From Papaver somniferum (lineage: Eukaryota; Streptophyta; Magnoliopsida; Ranunculales; Papaveraceae), in assembly GCF_003573695.1 (NCBI RefSeq), contig NC_039364.1, forward strand, positions 237,006,777 to 237,070,776: DNA of 64,000 bases, written 5' to 3'. The position numbers and the translations under genes were made by a program. Positions 32,750-43,364 of this stretch are shown piece by piece (positions within the stretch are counted from its first letter, which is position 1; every line of letters begins with the position of its first letter). Below the pieces are notes generated by a model. That model did no database searches, was not told the origin of the DNA, and worked only from the letters and a program-made list of their open reading frames with translations.

Positions 32750-33720
32750 TCGGAGGATAATTTTTTTTGTAAAGTCCCGAATGTACGATGGCCCAAAAAT
32801 CAGAATTTGGGAAAAACTGATACTTTTCAAATTTTGAACTTGAAATAATCGGAAGTCAACTCAGTTACCAAAACTTCCGAATATGGGCTATCTAACCTTC
32901 TATATTGGCCCTTGGAACCACCTAGAATCATGGCGTGGTTTGTTTTGAACTTGTAATATTCGGAGGATAAGTTTTTTTGTAAAGTCCCGAATGTGCGATG
33001 GCCCAAAAATCAGAATTTGGGAAAAACTGATACTTTTCAAATTTTGAACTTGAAATAATTGGAAGTTAACTTAGTTACCAAAACTTCGGAATATGGGTTG
33101 TCTAACCTTCTATATTGTCCCTTGGAACCACCTAGAGCCATGGCATGGTTGGTTTTGAACTTGTAATATTCGGAGGATAATTTTTTTTGTAAAGTCCTGA
33201 ATGTACGATGGCCCAAAAATCAGAATTTGGGAAAAACTGATACTTTTCATATTTTGAACTTGAAATAATCGGAAGTTAACTTAGTTACCAAAACTTCCAA
33301 ATATGGGTTGTCTAACCTTCTATATTGGCCCTTGGAACCACCTAGAGCCATGGCATGGTTTGTTTTGAACTTGTAATATTCTGAGGATAATTTTTTTGTA
33401 AAGTCCCGAATGTACGATGGCCCAAAAATCAGAATTTGGGAAAAACTGATACTTTTCAAATTTTGAACTTGAAATAATCGGAAGTTAACTTAGCTACCAA
33501 AACTTCCGAATATGGGCTGTCTAACCTTCTATATTGGCCCTTGGAACCACCTAGAGTCATGGCATGGTTTGTTTTGAACTTGTAATATTCGGAGGATAAT
33601 TTTTTTTGTAAAGTCCCGAATGTACGATGGCCCAAAAATCAGAATTTGGGAAAAACTGATACTTTTCAAATTTTGAACTTGAAATAATCGGAAGTTAACT
33701 TAGTTACCAAAATTTTCGAA
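32750..33720 (+). repeat. 210-bp tandem array, about 4.6 copies
   Basis: Anchors GGAGGATAA end at 32760, 32970, 33180, 33390 (variant TGAGGATAA) and 33599, giving periods of 210, 210, 210 and 209 bp. Each unit contains AAAGTCCCGAATGTACGATG, GGAAAAACTGATACTTTTCA, AATCGGAAGTTAACTTAGTT and CCTTGGAACCACCTAGAG. Copies differ by only a few bases. Confidence 0.95.
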
Positions 33721-34857
33721 TGTACCACACAAATAATTGTCATTTGAACTTGTCTAACTTAGTTACCCAAACTTCTGAATGTACAACACAAATCATTGTT
33801 ATTTATCTGCTCTTCTTTACTTTACGACCGTGACTACCTCCCAGTCCTGCACGACCACGGGTTTGAGCAGCTTCAGCGCTCGATGAAGCTCGAGTACTTT
33901 TACCCGTCTTTGATACTGCCACCTTGGGCTGATGCCTCTTCGTGACTTTCTCCCCAAACTGGGCAGCATAATCTTCGTTATCCATATTATCAACTAGATC
34001 TCTAGCCTCTTTGATCTTCTCAGATGGAATGGGATCTCCGCTCTTCAGGCATGCAGTTAACATTTTGGAAACACGCTTGAACCTATTCACCTGTTTTTTA
34101 TACGTAATGACATAACATCAAACGGTAATTACCTAAGATTTATAGGAATAATATAAAATGAACAAAAATATAAGAACACGCACCAGTCTATCATAACCAG
34201 CTGGTTTGTCTTTGATGATACAATTATAACTTGAACCCGCCGCAGTAGTGTTGGATTTGATTTCACGGATAACCAAAGGATGTGATACCTTGTTATACCA
34301 ACTCATATAGTCTGGATAATTTTCATCACCTCGGGTGGTTCGTCTACCAGTGTCGATAATGAATTCATTCCTCTTATCCCAGTTATCAAGAACAGTAGGT
34401 GGGCCTGTGTTAACAATCGTGAGATTATCACCACTAGAAGAGCACAACTCCAACTCCAATTTGTAGTTATCCCCCATTTTCTCCACAGGTTGATGTTGTA
34501 TATACCCGTGTTGTCGCATCACCCTAGAGGGGTTATACATCACATATCCTGTGGGGTGCCACAATGGTCCAAAATAAAGGGACAAGTCCGACCGACCATT
34601 TATATACCCAATGGCTCGATCTTCCTTGTATGGACCAAAGCATACGTCCGAGGCCTTCAATTGGTCCAAAATCTCTCTCATGCGAATCAACTGCTGCTCT
34701 TTTGTCCTAGAACGGTTGTCTTCAAATGTATACTTTGTTCCTCTAGGAGTACCTTTGCACCACCCCGGGTTCTCTCCGGCCAACTTCAGGATAGGGAAGT
34801 GGTCATAGATCCATGCCTATATACATAAGAAACCAAGTTTTAGTAAATAGATTGTGT

Positions 34858-35510
34858 ATATTCGGTAGTAATTTTCAAACATTAGTTCCGATTATATATA
34901 ATCGGAAATAAAACTGAGTACATATCCACCGAATAACCAACATTCGAAAAAAGAGATGGATCATTTCCTACCGAATATGCGTCATTTGGAGTTCAGTAAC
35001 CTATAGTTTTTCTGGCCTGTATATTCGGTTCTAATATCAAATGCATATTTCCGATTATATATAGTCGGAAACAAAAATAAGTACCTAGCCACCGAATAAC
35101 CAACATTCGGAAAAAGAGATGGATCATTTCCTACCGAATATGCGTCATTTGGAGTTCAGTCACCTATAGTTTTTCTAGCCTGTATATTCGGTTCTAATAT
35201 CAAATGAATATTTTCGATTATATATAATCGGAAATAAAACTGAGTACTATCCACCGAATAACCAACATTCGAAAAAAGAGATGGATCATTTCCTACCGAA
35301 TATGCGTCATTTGGAGTTCAGTAACCTATAGTTTTTCTGGCCTGTTTATTCGGTGCTAATATCAAAAGAATATTTCCGAATATATATAATCGGAAACAAA
35401 AATAAGTACCTAGCCACCGAATAACCAACATTCGAAAAAAGAGATGGATCATTTCCTACCGAATATGCGTCATTTGGAGTTACGAATATGCATCATATGT
35501 ATTGTCTACC
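34858..35510 (+). repeat. 163-bp tandem array in PMD intron 2
   Basis: GATGGATCATTTCCTACCGA begins at 34955, 35118, 35280 and 35443, periods 163, 162 and 163 bp. Units also share CACCGAATAACCAACATTCG and GCGTCATTTGGAGTTCAGT. The array fills nearly all of the intron between exons 2 and 3. Confidence 0.93.
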
Positions 35511-36716
35511 GAATAACTATAGAGTGAGTTATAGAGTTAAAGAAAAAACCTGCAATAGAGCCACATTCCCGGCCACTTGGAAGGTTCCTAGCCTCGAAGC
35601 CTTTCTCAACTCTTCCATCAAGAATGCTAGGCATGCCGTTCCCCAAGAATAGTCGCCGACTTCATGGAGAGGATCCAAAAGTTGTATAAGGTTGGCGTCG
35701 ATCCGGTTGCCAGAAGTATTGGGGAATATGACACATCCCAATACACAAAGGAGATATGCGGTGTCAGCGTGGTTCACTTGCTCATCAGTTAACGTTCCAT
35801 TCTTTTCCTTCTCCAAGGTGCCTCGGAACATATTCATCAAAGCTGTAATGTTGATTTGTCTTGTTCTGTAACTTGCATGCCTCCTAAACTCTGTTGTTGT
35901 TGTCTCTTCATCCCAACCTAAGCAATTTTTAGTTAGAGCATAAAGTTGTGCCCAACTTAACTGCTTTGTGTAGTTAAACTTCACAGTTGTTCCTTGGTCG
36001 GGAAGGTTAAGAATCTGCACAACATCATCCGGGGTAATCGTCATCTCCCCAAACGGCATATGGAAAGTATCGGTCTCAGGATACATTCTCTCCACGAACG
36101 CCGATATGGCCACACGATCATGTTCCAACAATGAATTCTCGGCGGCATTAGCTAACCTCGAGTTGGCAACAATTGACTTGAACCTTTCACATTCACCGGA
36201 TAAAGGCCACGCAAGCATTTTTGTTGGTGCGGCGGTATCCAAATAAAAATTTTCCTCCATCCGCTGGTAGCCCAAGGATTGTGCCTGCTGGAATACCCTT
36301 CTTCTTCAAGTGCTGAGGGACAAGATGTGATGCTTTCTTAGCAATATCCTTCTTCACACCATCTTTTCCTTTTTTGGCTTTTTGGGTACCACTTGGTTGT
36401 CCTTCTTCTTCTACTCTTGGCACTGGATCAACTGGTTCAATTTCATGGTGGGGTGTAACTTGTGGAGCAGTTGGTTCTGCACTTTGTTGAGCGGCTTGTT
36501 CAACACTTGGTTGCACCCCTTGTTCACTGCCTTGTTGTTCTACACTGTGTTCAGAACTTGGTTGCACTCCTTGTTGACTGCTTTGTTCTTCTAAGCTTTG
36601 TTGAGCACTTGAATTATCTTTAGCACTCCTTTCCCTCCTAGCACTAGCTTTCACTTTCTTCCTCCTTTCTCGACTTTGTCTAAACAACAAAGAAAGGAAC
36701 AATATTTACAAACTAT

Positions 36717-37080
36717 ACAATCGGAAGACAAAGTATGGAAATATAACCCGAATATACACATTCGGAAGTAAGAAGACACATACTGTTCCCGAATACAAAA
36801 CAATTGAAAGCTAACTAAACATATTTACAACCGAATATGCATCAATTGGAGTTCAGAAGCTCTAAATTTTTCATCCTACACAATCGGAAGACAAAGTACA
36901 CAACTATAACCCGAATAAACAAATTCGGAAGTAAGAAGACACATATTTTTCCCGAATGAAAAACAATCGGAATATAACTAAACATGTTTACAACCGAATA
37001 TTCATCAACTGGAGTTCAGAAACTCTAAAATTTTATCATACACAATCGGAGGTATAAAACATTATATTGTCTTCCGAATA
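36717..37080 (+). repeat. 163-bp repeat family in PMD intron 1
   Basis: AATCGGAAGACAAAGTA recurs 163 bp apart (TCGGAAGACA at 36721 and 36884), with a third decayed unit from about 37045. Units contain ACCGAATATGCATCAATTGG then AGTTCAGAA, clearly the same family as the intron 2 array (ACCGAATATGCGTCATTTGG then AGTTCAGTA). Confidence 0.85.
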
Positions 37081-38170
37081 AATACTGGCCCCAAAATGGG
37101 ATTTTTCCTATATCAGAAATTTTGAGATTTTTTCAATATATATATTCGGTAGTGAGTGTACTTCTGAATACTGTGTGTCTACTTAAATATATTCGGGAGC
37201 AAAAAAATTCATTAAACTACCGATTATTACCAGTTTGTATCCAGGAAGATATGGCCAACAATATTCGGCAGATAACCAACAAATATTTCTCCCGAATACT
37301 GTCGATGTTCTTGAGAAATGAAGAACACGACTACATTCGGAAGTAAATAAGCATGAATATCGCCCGAATCTGGATAAATAACCGAAAACCCTAGAAATGT
37401 TTTTTCTCGATTCGTCGAATTAAAGCGAAATAAACCCCAAAAATGATAGATTCTTACCTAATTGGGGCCATTTGAAGTTGACGAAGTGTTTGACTATCGG
37501 AATCGCCACCACCGACTACATTGTCGGGTACTTCTTCTTCGCGTTCTTCGCGTTCTTCTTCATTTGCAGCAAGAATTTTTTTATTTCTTGCTAAAATCCC
37601 AATCTTTGGATCGATACCCCGAGCAACATTTTTGGTTCTAGGTCTGTGGGTTTCATTTCCCTTATCCATTGTTTTATAAACGAATCGACGATGTTTTGAT
37701 TTTACGATTCGCGGCGATGTTTCGGTTGAACGAGGGAAAGTTTTTTTTCTTCCACAATCGGAAGATAATATGAAACTGGAAGAAGAAGAGTTGAAATGAG
37801 TAGAATTTTTTTGGATTTGGTTTTTATACAGTTTTACCAGAAGGGCATTTATGTAACTTCAATATCATATAGGGTACCCCTTAACTAGAGTCTTTGGCTG
37901 GGTATAAATTGATGGCCCCTAAATTCTTTTGAGTGGCCCCTAAAAACGCGAGGCAAAAAAACCATGGTCCCAAAAAAAAAAATCGTTCTTTCGGTAGGAC
38001 TCCTTGCAACATGCTAGATGACTGCAAAATATTTGCAATTCACTGTTAAATTAAAAATTAAAAAGGATAATAGAAGTATTAGCTTCCAACTTTTATCTGG
38101 TACGATGACAATTCTACAGATTCCCATTAATAAGATTATAATCAAGATCCAAAATTATGAAAAACTATAA

Positions 38171-39431
38171 CACATGCTTTAGCAACAAAGAAGTGATTGA
38201 TCCATTGCTCCATCGTTGCAGCTGTCCGATGAACCCACACAAACGATGCAATAAGGTGGTGGATTAATTGCTCGTGACAATCAGCTTTTGCCTAATTCTC
38301 AGTTTCACCTCTGACAGTCTGAGCTCAAATCTGCTCTGGCATCACTGTCAGCATGCCTGTTAGTCTGTATTCCATGGGAAAATCTGATCTAATAGACATA
38401 CTTCATATGCTTCAATTTCAAGGGCGGCCAACTTTATGCTTTACGTTCCCCAAGACACATTCCTGTTGCAAACATAAGAGGCAAGTTCATATTTAGAAAA
38501 CCAAATGTCTTACATCTCTTAAAAGGTTTCAGTAGTCAAATTACTTGCATCCACCAGGGCACAAAGAAGCTGAGAATACATGCCAAATCTAAGATAAGAA
38601 ATAATTGTAGGTGCAACTAATTGAAAAAACAGCTTAAAACTTATACTGTTAAATTTTTCGTGACAGTCCAACAATGTGATACAAAAATGCAAATATATGC
38701 AATACATTTAATGGATGCTACTAAGATAATTAAAAGAACAGGTGAAGTACAATATGCATGTAGGTCTCTTGTACCTTTAGACGATCACATGTCACCATAT
38801 GATACATAAAGATTAATCCCTTTAAGTATGAAACTGATTCTTTTATCTCAGTTTTATTGTTCTCATTATTTCTTCTAGGGTTCGAAAAACATACCTCTTA
38901 ACAAAATGAGATACAGAAATCAGTAAGCTATGAAATAGTGTTACATTTTTGCTGTATTTCCTGACGTACCAAAAGATGGTAAAGCCATTAAGACACTGGC
39001 ATAACAAAACCTAATTTGGAAAACTACATTAACAGCATAGACTATCCAAGTGTAGAATGAACGATACAGTCAGCCCAACCAACAATTCGTGCACCCAATC
39101 AAAATGAAATCCCTAAATTTTTTAATTCTCTGCAGTCTATCTTTTCTCAGCATCAATATTTTAATTACCATTAAGCCCCTGAAGTATGAATTTCTAATAA
39201 CTGATTCATGGACTCAAGCTCACCTGGTCCTTTATAACCATACAAACATTCTCACTTCACAATGGGATCGTTCTAACTTGTTCAGCATATGGTTCAATTG
39301 TTTATTTCCATCAACATGAACGAAACTAACAACCTTGACACCCTATCCATTAGTTACTTCTCCTTAATCATGAAATGAGCTAATTCCACAGCATATGGTA
39401 CAATTGTAATTGGTACTTAATCACAAAAAAA
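38171..39431. other. Intergenic DNA
   Basis: No gene is supported. On the minus strand, a possible exon (acceptor TGTATTCTCAG, then LLCALVDASNLTTETF, about 38523-38572) and IHHLIASFVWVHRTAATMEQ near 38190-38250 look codon-like; the latter is faintly like a TrpRS C-terminus. Neither is strong enough to call. Confidence 0.4.
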
Positions 39432-39542
39432 AAGGGGGGGATAAGATGTCCCAAATGCAAGGCTTCAGATGAAAGCCCTCTTCCTGTTTAGAGACAAAAC
39501 TTGTCCCCTTTCTCATATGCATCAAGAATCACATCAAGATCC
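39432..39542 (-). pseudogene. Cytosolic tryptophanyl-tRNA synthetase fragment
   Basis: After an intron-like acceptor (TTTGTAG) the minus strand reads RDLDVILDAYEKGDKFCL, stop, [17 protein letters not shown]. This matches the class I catalytic entry of eukaryotic TrpRS ([27 protein letters not shown]), including the HIGH-type ATP-binding motif HLGH. A TAA stands where the second Tyr of FYLYTGRG should be, and the sequence loses similarity after LIP, before the rest of the Rossmann fold. TrpRS charges tRNA-Trp; this piece cannot. No flanking TrpRS exon was confirmed, so it is an isolated exon relic. Confidence 0.78.
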
Positions 39543-40690
39543 CTACAAATAAGAAGAAAAAAAAGAAAAGAAAAAATCAATGCTCAGAAATAAGAAAACT
39601 TTGAAACCTTAAATTAAATTATATAAATGCGGAACTGGGATCAAGTATCTATGAGCAATGAAGAAGACCCGGGGTAGAAATATAATAATAGTATGAGAGA
39701 AAACCAAGTTATTTCTGTAATTGTTTTCGGTCCATTATTGAATCAAATGAATGAATGATCCAAATCAATATGCAGACAAATAAACTTTTATATGACAACC
39801 ATACTAGGACATAATCCAACAAGAAGCAAAGAACGTGTGATTCTGTGATTCAACAACCTAAAACTAAGAAACCCCTGTTCAAAACCAAACCAACAACCCA
39901 AATAGTTACATGTAAAGAACCAATTTACAAATAAAGCAGAAAAACACCACTGACGGAATCACCTCCGAAATACTGAGACAACCTTCATAACTAATCAGAT
40001 CCAAAATTGCAAGACAGAAAAACCCACCTGTAATGATGGAAGATTACGTTTCAGACTTCAAAACAAGAAGAACTGATGTTATATTGGTCATCATTTTTTA
40101 TGTCAGAAGAAGACACCATCTTACTCCAAGGAGGAGTTTCTACAGAAGCATTATCGAGTTGAGATGCAATGAGAGAAATGAGGAGAGAGTGGTTTTGGTA
40201 TCGTGCATGCATAACCAACACCTGAAACACACCAAACAACCAAATAAATTAGGATACAATACAATGTGAATCATATGTAGGAAAGGCAATAAGCATAATA
40301 ACATGGAGGATGGACAAACCAATTTGGATGTTGACGAAAGGTTGTGCCTTTCCACGCAACACCGTTGATGCCTCACATCCTTTATGTAACCCAAGAGTAC
40401 GAAAATCAGTCCAGAATGAAAAGAAAAGGGAGTAATGAAAGGAAGAAAAAGGTTTAACTGATACCTTACATCCGCTCACCTGTTAATGTGAGAATGTCTT
40501 ATAAAGCGCACATTAGGCCTTGAGTATCACATTCCCTTTTCCCTAAGGTAAGAAGTGCTCCTGAGATTGCAGCTACTCTGAAACGGACATTGCCCACCAT
40601 TGGCTATCTAAGAATGTCAATGATGGAAGATTAGCATGACTATACGGTAATAGGAGACAATCAAAGGAAAAGTAGAAAAGTGTGTGCTTT
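39543..40690. other. Intergenic DNA
   Basis: Mostly AT-rich. On the minus strand 40239-40075 gives an open stretch (SVETPPWSKMVSSSDIKNDD) with coding-like composition, but no homologue or splice context was recognised. Nothing else is supported. Confidence 0.4.
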
Positions 40691-40694
40691 TTGT

Positions 40695-41834
40695 GTGAGA
40701 AGTGTGACAGTCAAGAACTGAGGCGTAACCACTACCAACCTGATCGAGGTGGTTCATGATGATGACCTGGGAGGTGAAGTTGGCTGCTTCCCTGGCAGGG
40801 TCATCCTTGGAGTTGGAAGCGACGAAACCATGCTTGAGATCCTTCACAGCAACATTCTTAACGATGAACCACCTGGAAGAGCTTCTTGGAGAGCCTCGTG
40901 GTGCATCTCCACAGACTTAACTTCAGTAGTCAACCCAGTGGGTCCAAAAGTGACAACCATACCAGGCTTGATGAAACCAGTTTTCAACACGTCCCACTGG
41001 CAGTCTGGCACAGTTCCAATACCTCCAATCTTGTAAACATTAAGTGGGAGACGGAGGGGCTTGTTGAGGGCCTCTTTGGCTAAGAGATATTGTCAAGTCC
41101 CTTGTACCAGTTGAGGTTGGTGGACCTCTCAATCATGTTGTCTCCCTCAAATCCAGAGATGAGAACTAACGCAATTTTGTCTGGGTAGTACCGAACCTTC
41201 TTCAAGTAAGATGAGACCTCCTTCACAGTATCTAGCCTTCGAGTACTTGGGGGGGGGGGGGGGGGGGGGGGGGGGGTATCTATCTAAAGTTATTAAAAAA
41301 ATGAAAATACTATTAGTTGGTATTATACACAGATAAAGATATTTGAAACTAGATTATATGAACAACATAGCATTTGAAACTAGTTATACCATGTTACAGC
41401 AGCAGATCATCTGGTTGACACCAAGTGTCAAAGCAAGAAGCGCGCGCACATGAGTCTGGCCATCCTTGGAGATACTAGCCTCAAAACCTCCAAGGGTGGG
41501 TTCAATAATAAGGACGGCATAATCGGCCTGAGAGGTACCAGTAATCATGTTCTTAACAAAGTCACGATGTCCAGGAGCATCAAAAACTGTGCAGCAATAC
41601 TTGGTGGTCTCAAACTTCCACAAGGCAGTATAAAAGGTAATACCATGCTCCTGTTCAGCCTTAAGTTTGTCAAGAACCCATGCGTACTTGAATGACCTAT
41701 CTCAGCAGCCTCTTTCTCGGACCTCTGGATCACACGCTTGTCAATACCTCCAAGCTGTGACCAGCGGTGGTCGAATTCCCAGAGTCAACATGTCCAATGA
41801 CAACGATGTTGATGTGAACCTTCAATTTACCCAT
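40695..41834 (-). pseudogene. EF1A: Elongation factor 1-alpha pseudogene with retained intron
   Basis: The minus strand starts [20 protein letters not shown] at 41834. The P-loop GHVDSGKS has become GHVDSGNS, and part of the GHLIYKLGG stretch is lost with a frameshift. It recovers as [54 protein letters not shown] donor follows, matching the known plant EF1A intron after MICCCNK. The second exon begins after the G-run with KYSKARY, then [60 protein letters not shown] and VLDCHTSH, where it is cut, losing about 90 C-terminal residues. The intron argues for a duplicated gene rather than a processed copy. Several frameshifts. Confidence 0.88.
41249..41276 (+). repeat. (G)28 homopolymer
   Basis: 28 consecutive G on the plus strand, on the minus strand between the EF-1alpha intron end and KYSKARY. 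In EF1A genes this is where ATGGATGCTACCACCCCCAAG would be, so the run probably grew from the CCCCC of the Thr-Pro codons. It may also be a sequencing or assembly artefact. Confidence 0.9.
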
Positions 41835-43364
41835 GTTGAGTCATTAGCAAGACACTGCAAGTATGCCATCAAAAGAACCATATAATAAGTAACCTCTCTT
41901 AGAATCAAAAGAGACACAGAATTTCTAAGAAAGAAAAACTGAAACAACAAGAACTCTGCTCAACTATAACTGAAAAGGTACATAACAGACATGTCAGTGA
42001 TTTACATTGGTAAATGGTTGCACATAACATCACAGGTTTGGCATATCTAACTAAATATCATGGTAAAGTTCTAATGTGTGAAAATCTAATAAAAACCTCA
42101 TGAACTTGATGTAGAAATCAAGTTAATATATACAAACTCAGCATGATGAAGAATTTCAGTAAGTCTGATTGCTATCCACACAGAACCGGCTGAATGAAGC
42201 ACGAACTAATAATATAACGAAGCATCAACTCTTGAAATTGAGAGCCTACAATAATTAGCCATCTAATTTAACTATTCAATCCAGTACATATTAACAATCC
42301 AATCAAAGCTACTGATTGAACTGCAACCATCTACCTTCCAGAATTTAACAATCAAATTTACCCCACAATTACTGATCAATCAATTTAGACAAAAGGGAAA
42401 AAAAAAATAAAAAAAAATAAAAAGAATTCAATGAATACTCAAGGTTAATTATTTAATGTTCCACCATAAGCTCTGAATGAGAAGACACCGCATATCCTAT
42501 AGATGATTTGATGTTGTGCATTGTGAAACAGTTAAGATCAAGAAGAATAAGATGATAGAAACATTCCTATGGCACTTAGCAGGGAGCCCGCATAAACATC
42601 AGAGAGCAGAAGTTTATCAAGTGCACTTCGACCCACGCCCGTAATAAAAACCTATCCTGACTTTAAGCCTCACATTTGATAACGAATCTGGCCAATAATA
42701 ATTTTACACTACCAAAAAGTCTCAAGAGAAAGCACACTCTAGAAATTAAAGCTCGTATCAGTGTTATGACACAAACCGAGGTAACAAATCAAGAAAGTGA
42801 TGTTGCTTCCAACTTCATTCGGTAAATAGGATTATCACCAAGTAAAAACCTTTGAAAAATGATCCAATGTAGTAATTTAGAAAAATATGAGAAGGAGAAC
42901 ACTTACATACTCGAGGAAGTATTCAGATATGGTTCTGAAACAAATACGGCCAAAGAAGCTGAATATACTTGTCAAGGAAACAAAAACGGATCCATCCACT
43001 TACCGAGCTCTAAATCCATCTGAATAAGTCGTAATAGAGGTGTCTATTGCCTGTTGCATGTTCTGCTTCATACAGAAGGCACTACAATGTACACATCAAA
43101 ACAAATCAAAACAATGGTCTGAATTTCTGATTGAATAAAATATGAAAAACCCTTGAGGATGAAGGTTACCCTGAGTTAAGCCGCACTGCATGCAATTCAA
43201 GAACCCTTTTTTTTCTTTTCTTTTCAGCAGCTGATTTTTACTGGACAACCAAACTATTCAAATACATAAAAGTTTCTACATAATTTGACATAAAAAATTA
43301 TCTTATAAGCCATTGGGGCATCAATATGGTCTTCAAATGCCATTCAAATAAATAGAAATTAAAT
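41835..43364. other. Region upstream of EF-1alpha pseudogene, APE1L 3' flank
   Basis: On the minus strand GGCATACTTGCAG ends 21 bp before the EF-1alpha ATG and looks like the acceptor of the 5'-UTR intron that plant EF1A genes usually have. The right part should contain the APE1L 3' UTR. No coding frame is supported. Confidence 0.5.

Larger units (their letters stand above)
33803..37669 (-). pseudogene. Plant mobile domain (PMD) gene carried by the MULE
   Basis: Exon 1 37669-37458 (MDKGNETHRPRTKNVARGID), exon 2 36679-35550, exon 3 34816-34184, exon 4 34090-33803; all junctions are GT/AG and in phase. Residues 70-220 are Lys/Gln/Glu-rich low complexity (SSAQQSLEEQSSQQG). The PMD starts after a one-base frameshift near 36285-36310: MLAWPLSGECERF, FVERMYPETDTFHMPFGEMT with ITPDDVVQILNLP, YLLCVLGCVIFPNTSGNRID, YSWGTACLAFLMEELRKAS, and across the exon 2/3 junction LLQAWIYDHFPIL. 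Exon 4 is a basic C-terminus (GGSHGRKVKKSR). PMD proteins (MAIL1/MAIN in Arabidopsis) act in silencing and genome stability, and many PMDs sit in transposons (known). The frameshift marks this copy as broken. Confidence 0.85.
27358..37953 (+). mobile_element. 10.6-kb Mutator-like element with OTU and PMD genes
   Basis: The TIRs CCTCGCGTTTTTAGGGGCC (27358-) and its complement (ending 37953) extend to about 41 bp with one mismatch. An 8-bp repeat CAAAAAAA flanks both sides (27350-27357, 37954-37961); Mutator TSDs are typically 9 bp. Removing the element restores the terminal sequence of the surrounding TIR element. Contents in order: transposase/AT-hook/OTU gene (plus strand), small unknown gene (minus), 210-bp array, PMD gene (minus) with 163-bp arrays in its introns. 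The coding frames carry several small indels, so this copy is probably dead. Confidence 0.88.
25776..37989 (-). mobile_element. TIR element copy 2 (1.6 kb), split by the MULE
   Basis: The left end AGAATGATTTTTTAGGGACC and the right end (reverse) AGAACGATTTTTTTTTTTGG match copy 1 at 12492-13991 but in opposite orientation. Its own DNA is 25776-27357 plus 37962-37989 (37954-37961 being the TSD); the rest is the MULE. Flanks TTCCGG and TTCGGT look like a decayed 6-bp duplication. It shares with copy 1 the GTTCGGTTA/TAACCGAAC array (about 20 motifs, 26260-27000) and the TTCATCTTCTCTAACTCTA region. An ACC-rich microsatellite occupies 25940-26060. No gene was recognised. Confidence 0.8.

Noticed and set aside
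32750..33720. Regular 210-bp array as a CRISPR or centromere satellite
   Set aside because: There are no spacers and fewer than five copies, bounded by MULE genes; it is an internal element repeat.
38180..38250. TrpRS C-terminal exon on the minus strand
   Set aside because: Only a vague HRxAAxxxE resemblance over 20 residues without flanking exons; insufficient.
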